Shown here: piece after piece, positions 43,976-50,723 of the stretch
How positions within the stretch are numbered: position 1 is the stretch's first letter
Layout: each line of letters opens with the position of its first letter
Source: a bacterium
GTDB lineage: Bacteria; Electryoneota; RPQS01
Length of the DNA stretch: 64,000 bases
Assembly: GCA_016702305.1 (NCBI GenBank)
Contig: JADJEH010000002.1
Span: 620,001 to 684,000 of the forward strand
Direction: 5' to 3'
Program-made: the position numbers and the translations under genes
Notes under the pieces: model-generated
Database searches by the model: none
What the model was told of the DNA's origin: nothing
Seen by the model: the letters and a program-made list of their open reading frames with translations, nothing else

Positions 43976-44637
43976 TGTTCAAGAAGATGCTTGCCGAGTT
44001 TGTTGGCACGTTTGCATTGATTTTCATTGGCGTTGGGGCGATTGTATCGGATCATCTGACCAACGGCGCAGTCGGGTTGACGGGTATCGCTCTTGCGCAC
44101 GGTCTGACGATTGCCATCATGGCCGCCGCCACCGGAGCGATCAGTGGCGGCCATTTGAATCCCGCCGTGAGCTTCGGTGCGCTGCTTACAGGGAACATGA
44201 ATGCCAAGGAATTTGCGGGCTATGTGGCCGCGCAGTGCCTGGGCGCGATTGCGGCGTCGTCACTCTTAATGAGTGCGCTGCCCAAGCTGGCGCTGGACGC
44301 CGTGAACTACGGCATCCCCGCCGTCGGTGAAAGCGCGACCCCTGGCATGGCCGTCATCGCCGAAATTGTGCTGACGTTCATTTTAGTCTACGTGATCTTC
44401 GGTACCGCCGTGGATAAGCGTGCGCCGAAAATGGGGGGACTCTTCATCGGCTTGGCTGTCACCGTTGATATTTTCATGGGCGGCCCGATCAGCGGAGCCG
44501 CGATGAATCCCGCGCGGTGGCTTGGCCCGGCTTTGCTGAGCGGCGACTTTCAGAATGCATGGGTCTATTGGGTCGGCCCGTTGGCGGGCGGAGCGTTGGG
44601 CGCGGTCGTGTATTCGTCGTTCCAACAGGAGAAATAG
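43972..44637 (+). CDS. MIP family water/glycerol channel
   Basis: 221 residues with six membrane helices. Both NPA loops are intact: GGHLNPAVSFG (about residue 62) and GAAMNPARWLGP (about residue 180). FVGTFALIFIGVGAIV is the usual first helix. The second NPA is followed by Arg, the selectivity-filter residue. Narrow-pore residues suggest an AqpZ-like water channel more than GlpF, but this is inference. ATG at 43972 overlaps the MBL stop; a second ATG follows at 43975. A hairpin lies 4 bases after the stop. Confidence 0.93.
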   Translation: MMFKKMLAEFVGTFALIFIGVGAIVSDHLTNGAVGLTGIALAHGLTIAIMAAATGAISGGHLNPAVSFGALLTGNMNAKEFAGYVAAQCLGAIAASSLLMSALPKLALDAVNYGIPAVGESATPGMAVIAEIVLTFILVYVIFGTAVDKRAPKMGGLFIGLAVTVDIFMGGPISGAAMNPARWLGPALLSGDFQNAWVYWVGPLAGGALGAVVYSSFQQEK

Positions 44638-44641
44638 CAAC

Positions 44642-44668
44642 AGCCGATGGCGTTGTCGTCCATCGGCT
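44642..44668 (+). terminator. Hairpin after the aquaporin gene
   Basis: AGCCGATGG (44642-44650) pairs with CCATCGGCT (44660-44668), 9 bp with a 9-base loop, directly after the operon's last stop codon. No T-run follows, so termination efficiency is uncertain. Confidence 0.55.
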
Positions 44669-44749
44669 TGACAAATTGACGCGATGTTAATCCGCGTTTG
44701 CGTTAGGCGAAGTGTCGTTACGAATCCATAGGAATCAGCGAGAGCGAAA

Positions 44750-46606
44750 TTGAGTCGGCGGAATCAGGAAATATTGGAGCGGTTGAGCACTGAGGTGCTT
44801 GTCGCGGACGGCGCGATGGGCACGACGCTCTATGCGTCGGGCTTCTCGCATCGCACGTGTTTTGACGAACTCAATGAAACGCATCCGCAGATTATTGAAG
44901 ATTTGCATCGCGATTACATCGCCGCCGGTGCCCAGATCATCGAGACAAATACCTTTGGCGCGAATCCCTATCGCCTTGGTGACCACGGTTTCGCGGAGAA
45001 GACCCGCCTGCTGAACCGACTTGGTGCAGAGCACGCGCGCCGTGCCGCGGGAGACATCATCTACGTCGCGGGGTCTATCGGCCCGCTCGACCGTGTGCTC
45101 GAACCCATCGGCCCAGTAACTCTCGCGCAAGCGCGGTCTGCGTTCAAGGAGCAGGTCGCCGGCCTGCTTGACGGTGGCGTGGATCTGTTCATCGTTGAGA
45201 CGATTTCCAATCTGGTCGAAATGCGGGAGGCAATCGCCGCGATTCGCGAGCTCTGCGATTTGCCGATCGTGGCGACCATGACATTTACCGAAGACGGCAA
45301 GACGTTGATTGGCGACAAGCCTTCTCAAGTCGCGCGCGCACTGGTGGAATTCGGCGCGGATGTCGTTGGCGCCAATTGCTCGGTGGGACCGCAAGCTATG
45401 CTGGACGTGATGGAACGCATGAGCGGCGTCAACGTCCCGCTGTGCGCGCAGCCCAACGCGGGTAACGCGCGCGTCGTCGGTGGTCGCTTCATCTACCTTG
45501 CGTCGCCGCAATACTTCGCTGATTATGCGGCGAAATTCGTGGATGCGGGCGTGGCGCTCGTGGGCGGCTGCTGCGGCACTACCCCCGAGCACACGCGGGC
45601 CATCGCGGATGCCGTGAAGGGTCGCAAGCCCGGCAAGCTACACGTTGCGGTGACGAGCGATATCGGTGATGACGAAGAGCGCTTGGACGGCCCGCATCGC
45701 GGTCTGCCGTTCTCTGAATTCCGAGCCAATCTCGGTCGCCGTTTTCAGGTTTCGGTCGAGATTGACCCGCCGCGCAGTTATGATCCCGGCCCGTTCATTC
45801 GCCACGCGCAGAAACTGAAAGCCGCGGGCGTTGACTTGATCAACGTGGCGGATTCGCCGCTGGCGCGCGCGCGCATGAGTGCCGTGGCTATGGCGCATTT
45901 GATTCGCCGTGATGCCGGTGTAGACGTGTTGTTGCACGTCTCGTGCCGTGACCGAAACGCCATCGGCCTGCAATCCGAATTGCTGGGCGCACACACGCTG
46001 GGCGTGCTGAATATTCTCGCCGTCACGGGCGATCCGACGAGTATCGGGGACTATCCGTTCGCCAAGGGCGTGTTCGAACTCGATTCCATTGGTCTGTCGC
46101 GCATGGTCACGTCTTTGAACAAAGGCAAAGATCTCACGGGGCGCGACCTTGATGAATCCACGCACTTTCTGCTGGGCGTGGCGGTAAATCCCACTTCACC
46201 GAATCTTGATCTTGAGTACGATCGCTTCCAACAGAAGATTGACGCCGGTGCGCAGTTCGCGTTTACGCAGCCGCTGTTCGATCCGCGTACGTTGGAACAA
46301 TTCATGAACCGCATTGCGAATGTTACGCGCATACCGATTTTCGTCGGCATCATGCCGCTCCGATCTTCAAAACACGCTGAGTTCATTCATAACGAAATCC
46401 CGGATATGTTTGTCCCCCAGGATATCCGCGAGCGCATGCGCTCAGCAGGTACCGAGGGGGCCAAAGTTGGTGTTGAGATCGCGCAGAAATTTCTGCTCGA
46501 TACTCAGCCGATGGTGCAGGGCTGTTATCTCATGCCGCCGTTCAACAAGTTTGACATGGCGATTGACGTGATGAAAGTCCTTGAGCGCGAACCGGCTTCG
46601 GAGTAG
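44750..46606 (+). CDS. Homocysteine S-methyltransferase/methylenetetrahydrofolate reductase fusion (YitJ-type)
   Basis: 618 residues from TTG 44750. The N-terminal half (1-300) is a homocysteine S-methyltransferase domain: VLVADGAMGTTLY, the zinc ligands GANCSVGP and GGCCGTTPEHTRAI. The C-terminal half (310-618) is MetF-like: FQVSVEIDPPRSYDPG, DLINVADSPLARARM, LGVLNILAVTGDP and FAFTQPLFD. This fusion makes methyltetrahydrofolate and offers a homocysteine-binding domain, but has neither the B12-binding nor the folate (pterin) domain of MetH. So methionine synthesis by this protein alone needs another methyl route. The start is weakly supported; a GAGAG precedes it. Confidence 0.93.
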   Translation: MSRRNQEILERLSTEVLVADGAMGTTLYASGFSHRTCFDELNETHPQIIEDLHRDYIAAGAQIIETNTFGANPYRLGDHGFAEKTRLLNRLGAEHARRAAGDIIYVAGSIGPLDRVLEPIGPVTLAQARSAFKEQVAGLLDGGVDLFIVETISNLVEMREAIAAIRELCDLPIVATMTFTEDGKTLIGDKPSQVARALVEFGADVVGANCSVGPQAMLDVMERMSGVNVPLCAQPNAGNARVVGGRFIYLASPQYFADYAAKFVDAGVALVGGCCGTTPEHTRAIADAVKGRKPGKLHVAVTSDIGDDEERLDGPHRGLPFSEFRANLGRRFQVSVEIDPPRSYDPGPFIRHAQKLKAAGVDLINVADSPLARARMSAVAMAHLIRRDAGVDVLLHVSCRDRNAIGLQSELLGAHTLGVLNILAVTGDPTSIGDYPFAKGVFELDSIGLSRMVTSLNKGKDLTGRDLDESTHFLLGVAVNPTSPNLDLEYDRFQQKIDAGAQFAFTQPLFDPRTLEQFMNRIANVTRIPIFVGIMPLRSSKHAEFIHNEIPDMFVPQDIRERMRSAGTEGAKVGVEIAQKFLLDTQPMVQGCYLMPPFNKFDMAIDVMKVLEREPASE

Positions 46607-46623
46607 TTCTGTATTTAACCCGT

Positions 46624-47790
46624 CTACGAATAGGCGGCGATTCCGGTCAGATCTTCAGCGACGATTAACGAGTGGATGTCATACGTTCCCTCGTACGTGT
46701 TGACCGATTCGAGGTTGGCCATGTGGCGAAACGTCTGGTACTCGTTGGAGATGCCATTCGCGCCAAGAATGTCGCGGCCGACGCGGGCGATCTCCAGCGC
46801 GGTACCAACATTATTGCGCTTAGCCATTGAAACATGCTGCGGACGCAGTTTGCCCGAGGCCTTCAATTGGCCGAGGCGATAGACGAGAAACTGCGCTTTG
46901 GTTATCTCCGTCGCCATCCACGTGAGCTTGTTCTGCACGAGTTGGAAGCTGGCAATCGGCTTGTCAAACTGGATCCGCGACTTACTGTATTGCAGCGCTT
47001 CGTCGAACACGGCCAAAGCGGCGCCGACGGCCCCCCACGCGATACCGTAGCGCGCCTGCGTCAGACACGACAGCGGTCCCTTCAGTCCAGTAACACCGGG
47101 CAGAATGTTTTCTTTCGGGATTTGGACATCCTGCAGGATTAGGTCCGACGTTACGCTGGCCCGCAGCGAGAACTTATTCTTGATTTCCGGCGCGGAAAAA
47201 CCTTCGCGATCCGTTTCCACGATGAATCCGCGCACGATGCCGTCGAGCTTTGCCCAGACCACCGCGATATCGGAAATCGTTCCGTTCGTAATCCACGCCT
47301 TGCTGCCGTTCAGCAGATAGTGCGATCCTTTGTCTTCCGCGCGGGTCAGCATCCCGCCCGGATTCGAACCGAAGTCCGGCTCCGTCAGTCCGAAGCAACC
47401 GATCTTGTCGCCGGCTGCCAGTTTAGGCAGCCAGTAGTCCTTCTGGGCTTCACTGCCAAACGCAAATATCGGGTACATCACCAAACTCGTCTGCACAGAG
47501 ACGAATGAGCGGATACCCGAGTCGCCGCGTTCGAGCTCCTGATTGATCAGGCCATACGCTATCGGGCCGAGGTTCGCGCAGCCGTACTTTTCAGGGTACG
47601 GCGCACCCAACAAACCGAGGTCGGCGGCGGGTTTGACGAACTCGCGCGGGAAGCGCCCTTCCATATTGCAATGCTCGATGATCGGCATCAAATTGTCCGT
47701 TACGAACTCACGTACCGTGTCCCGAGTCAGTCGTTCTTCGTCGGTCAGCAACTCGTCTAAATTGTAGTAGTCAAGCGCCTGAAAGGCCAT
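46624..47790 (-). CDS. gcdH: Glutaryl-CoA dehydrogenase-like acyl-CoA dehydrogenase
   Basis: 388 residues. It oxidises and decarboxylates glutaryl-CoA to crotonyl-CoA in lysine/tryptophan degradation, passing electrons to ETF. Hallmarks are CFGLTEPDFGSNPGGM, KAWITNGTISDIAVVWAK, and the C-terminal ESVNTYEGTYDIHSLI, where the Glu before Gly-Thr is the catalytic base in this subfamily. The Glu position and the DIHSLI ending favour GcdH over generic ACADs, but relatives with other acyl-CoA substrates exist. AAGGAG lies 8 bases before ATG 47790. It is transcribed towards the MetH/MetF fusion. Confidence 0.9.
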   Translation of the reverse strand: MAFQALDYYNLDELLTDEERLTRDTVREFVTDNLMPIIEHCNMEGRFPREFVKPAADLGLLGAPYPEKYGCANLGPIAYGLINQELERGDSGIRSFVSVQTSLVMYPIFAFGSEAQKDYWLPKLAAGDKIGCFGLTEPDFGSNPGGMLTRAEDKGSHYLLNGSKAWITNGTISDIAVVWAKLDGIVRGFIVETDREGFSAPEIKNKFSLRASVTSDLILQDVQIPKENILPGVTGLKGPLSCLTQARYGIAWGAVGAALAVFDEALQYSKSRIQFDKPIASFQLVQNKLTWMATEITKAQFLVYRLGQLKASGKLRPQHVSMAKRNNVGTALEIARVGRDILGANGISNEYQTFRHMANLESVNTYEGTYDIHSLIVAEDLTGIAAYS

Positions 47791-47833
47791 GCGTGTCTCC
47801 TTGTTTACAGATGCCTCCGAAGATACCCAAACT

Positions 47834-48601
47834 GTGACAAAGAAGCAAACGAAGGCATGGTCCGTACCTCCTCAATGGGTGGGTGTAAACGGAGGAATAT
47901 CAACAACTTCCAGCGGCGCGCTGGCGTGGGGCCGCGGATCGGTCCCAGAAATCGCCAAGAATCGGCTTGATTGGGCCGAAAAAGCTGACTTTATTATTGG
48001 ATTCGCAGTATCGCTTGAACAGGTTCACGGGACAAGGGTTGTAGAGGTCACGGCCGCCAACGGTGGTGCGGGATTTTTGGACCCGGCGACCCGGATTTCG
48101 GCGACGGACGGGCTGTTCACACGGGACCCCCACGTCGTGCTTCTGACCTCCCATGCGGACTGCGCACCGATCTTTCTGTACCATCCTCAGGCGCGCTCGA
48201 TCGGCCTGATCCACGCTGGTTGGCGCGGCACGCTAGCGGGAATTGCCGCCTCCGCCGTGGCAACGCAGTGTCGGGCTCACGATCTGAGGCCCTGCGATCT
48301 ACTCGTCGCCATCGGCCCGACCATCGGCACGGTGAACTACCCCGTCGGGGAAGATGTCGCGGCGCAATTCGTCGCGAAGTTTGGACCGAATGTCGTCACA
48401 CGTTACGCCGGCTGCCCGCATCTTGATGTGTACGCGGCCCTGATCGTGGATCTATTGCGGGCGGGTGTGACGGATGCCCGGAACTGCCCGCGGCCGCCGG
48501 ATACTTTTGCTAATCCAATCTGGAGTTCCTACCGTCGCGACGGTGAGCGCGCGGGGGGAATGCTGGCTTATTTTAATTTGACTTCATCGATGTCTGAATA
48601 G
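47834..48601 (+). CDS. PgeF/YfiH family protein (polyphenol oxidase, laccase-like)
   Basis: 255 residues from GTG 47834. The ORF opens to 47789, but that start would abut the divergent gcdH start, so the later one is preferred. The family (YfiH, PgeF, LACC1) has been reported as copper oxidases, purine nucleoside phosphorylases or peptidoglycan editing factors. Metal motifs are intact: SLEQVHGTRVV, LLTSHADCAPI and HAGWRGT with its three His/Cys ligands, then ATIG-like AIGPTIG and the terminal GERAGGMLAYF. Function assignment within the family remains open. Confidence 0.88.
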   Translation: MTKKQTKAWSVPPQWVGVNGGISTTSSGALAWGRGSVPEIAKNRLDWAEKADFIIGFAVSLEQVHGTRVVEVTAANGGAGFLDPATRISATDGLFTRDPHVVLLTSHADCAPIFLYHPQARSIGLIHAGWRGTLAGIAASAVATQCRAHDLRPCDLLVAIGPTIGTVNYPVGEDVAAQFVAKFGPNVVTRYAGCPHLDVYAALIVDLLRAGVTDARNCPRPPDTFANPIWSSYRRDGERAGGMLAYFNLTSSMSE

Positions 48602-48654
48602 CGGACGTCTGAACCAACTAACATCCTTCAGGTCTCAGCACCACAGGAATCACT

Positions 48655-50043
48655 ATGAAGAAAAACACTCCTACTAAGAAATCGTCCGACAAGCCCACCA
48701 AAGCCGCCGCGAAGAAGCCGATGATGGCTAGCACGCCGACCGCAGTGGCGCCGCATCGCGCGACGCACCACGGTACGGATGGTCATCAGTCGCAATCCGC
48801 CTTTGATAACGCCATGAAGCAGTTTGATCAGGCGGCGGGAATTCTCAAATTGACTGCAAGCCAAACCGCGATGATCAAGCAGCCGCGCAAGTGCGTCGAG
48901 GTCACGCTGCCTATCCGTATGGATGACGGCACGATCCAGACCTTCACCGGTTATCGCGTTCAGCATAACATCGCGCGCGGCCCGGCCAAGGGTGGTGTGC
49001 GTTACCATCCCAACGTCTCGCTCGACGAAGTCAAGGCCCTGTCCTTCTGGATGACGTTCAAGTGCGCCGTCGCCAATATCCCGATGGGCGGCGGCAAGGG
49101 CGGCATTATCGTTGATCCGCAGAAGCTGTCCATGGGCGAACTTGAGCGTCTGTCGCGCCGCTACTTCTCGGAACTCGAAGATATGTTCGGTCCCGACCGT
49201 GACGTTCCGGCGCCGGATGTGAACACGAATCCGCAGATCATGGCGTGGTTCATGGACACCTATTCGATGCACAAACGCGAGAACCTTCCCGCGGTCGTCA
49301 CGGGCAAGCCGTTGGAAATCGGCGGCAGCAAGGGCCGCGTGCTGGCTACGTCGCTCGGCCTGCTCTTCGCCACGCGCCGCGCGGTCGCCGCTAATGGCGA
49401 GAAGATGGCCGGCCTGACGGTCGCCATTCAGGGCTTCGGTAACGTCGGCGGCAACGCCGCGGTGCTGCTGCATCAGGACGGCTGCAAGATCCTCGGCATT
49501 TCCGACCAATACGGCGCTTTCTACAATCTCGCCGGCATCAATGTCGTCGAAGCGTTCAAGTATTCCGAAAAGCACGGCGGCCTGAAGGGTTTCGAGTCCA
49601 CGAAACTCGCGAAGAAATTCGAGAATCCGATGGACTTGCTCGAAATGGACGTGGACATTCTGGCGCCGTGTGCCCTTGAACTTCAGCTCACGAAGGCCAA
49701 TGCCAACAAGGTGAAGGCGCGCTACGTATCCGAAGGCGCGAACGGTCCGTGCGACTCGGACGCTGATGCGATCTTCAACAAGAAGGGCATCTTTGTCATT
49801 CCCGACATTCTTTGCAATGCCGGCGGCGTGATCGTCAGCTACTTTGAGTGGGTGCAGAACCGCATGGGTTACTACTGGGCGGTCGAGCGCATCAACCGCG
49901 AGCTCGAAGACGTGATGAACACGGCGTTCGACGCGGTCTACGAAACGCACATTCAGTACAATTGCCCGATGCGCGTCGCGGCGTTCGCCGTGGCCATCAA
50001 GCGTGTGTCGGTGGCGTCTGAAATGCGCGGCCTCTACGCGTAA
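48655..50043 (+). CDS. Glutamate dehydrogenase (Glu/Leu/Phe/Val family) with Lys-rich N-terminal tail
   Basis: 462 residues. It interconverts glutamate and 2-oxoglutarate plus ammonia. Catalytic landmarks are NIARGPAKGGVRYHP, MGGGKGGIIVDP with the catalytic Lys, PAPDVNTNPQIMAWF, and the Rossmann motif AIQGFGNVGGNAA. The first 45 residues are an unusual tail rich in Lys, Ala, Thr and His (KKNTPTKKSSDKPTK, KAAAKKPMM) that has no counterpart in ordinary glutamate dehydrogenases and resembles histone-like basic tails. AGGAA precedes the ATG. thiN follows after 2 bases. Confidence 0.95.
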   Translation: MKKNTPTKKSSDKPTKAAAKKPMMASTPTAVAPHRATHHGTDGHQSQSAFDNAMKQFDQAAGILKLTASQTAMIKQPRKCVEVTLPIRMDDGTIQTFTGYRVQHNIARGPAKGGVRYHPNVSLDEVKALSFWMTFKCAVANIPMGGGKGGIIVDPQKLSMGELERLSRRYFSELEDMFGPDRDVPAPDVNTNPQIMAWFMDTYSMHKRENLPAVVTGKPLEIGGSKGRVLATSLGLLFATRRAVAANGEKMAGLTVAIQGFGNVGGNAAVLLHQDGCKILGISDQYGAFYNLAGINVVEAFKYSEKHGGLKGFESTKLAKKFENPMDLLEMDVDILAPCALELQLTKANANKVKARYVSEGANGPCDSDADAIFNKKGIFVIPDILCNAGGVIVSYFEWVQNRMGYYWAVERINRELEDVMNTAFDAVYETHIQYNCPMRVAAFAVAIKRVSVASEMRGLYA

Positions 50044-50045
50044 TT

Positions 50046-50723
50046 GTGAATGAGAACGCCCGCATCGCCTCGCTGCTTCCGCCGCGGTTTGACGCCGTGT
50101 TGGTGGCCGGAGGCGACCGACCGCGGCGCGTTCTCATAGACATCGCCGTCGCCCGTGCCGCTCGCGTCGTCGCTTTGGACGGCGGTTTGCGGCACCTGCG
50201 CGCCCTCGGAGTGGCTCCGCAGGTCGTAATCGGCGATTTGGACAGTGCTTCACCCGCGGACATAACGTGGGCTCGCCGCCGGCGGGCCCACGTTCTCTTG
50301 CGGGCCGAGCAGGATTCATCCGACATGGACAAAGCGTTGCGGCTCTGTAGGGAACGGGGCTGGCGCAATGTTGCCATCGCGTCCGCGGACGGACTGCGCG
50401 CCGATCACTTCTTACATGGGCTAAGCCGTGCTGCCGCGCTGCGCGGTCTGCGCATCACTTTCCTACTTAAACAAGGCCTCGCCTTTCCGCTCTCTGGCCG
50501 GATGCGACTCGTTCTGCCCATCGGAGCGGGCCGCACCTTTTCGTGGTTCGGGCTGCCGGAAGCGCAAGGCGCGTCGCTCACCGGAGCTCAGTGGCCCTTG
50601 CGCAATCAGTCGCTTGTACTCGGCGACCTACAGAGTCTTTCAAATCGCGCAACGGTGGACTCTGTTGCCGTAGCGCAGCAATCCGGCCGATCTGTGATCA
50701 TCATTCCAATAGGCAAAGCATGA
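50046..50723 (+). CDS. thiN: Thiamine pyrophosphokinase
   Basis: 225 residues from GTG 50046. It transfers pyrophosphate from ATP to thiamine to make ThDP. Motifs are VVALDGGLRHLRALG, VIGDLDSASPADI, the acidic EQDSSDMDKAL and ADGLRADHFLHGL, matching the GDLDS, TD-x-x-KA and G-R-x-DH signatures of the family. The C-terminal beta-sandwich (SLVLGDLQSLSNRATV) is complete. ATGA overlap with the next gene suggests coupling to glutamate dehydrogenase and the repeat protein. Confidence 0.93.
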   Translation: MNENARIASLLPPRFDAVLVAGGDRPRRVLIDIAVARAARVVALDGGLRHLRALGVAPQVVIGDLDSASPADITWARRRRAHVLLRAEQDSSDMDKALRLCRERGWRNVAIASADGLRADHFLHGLSRAAALRGLRITFLLKQGLAFPLSGRMRLVLPIGAGRTFSWFGLPEAQGASLTGAQWPLRNQSLVLGDLQSLSNRATVDSVAVAQQSGRSVIIIPIGKA

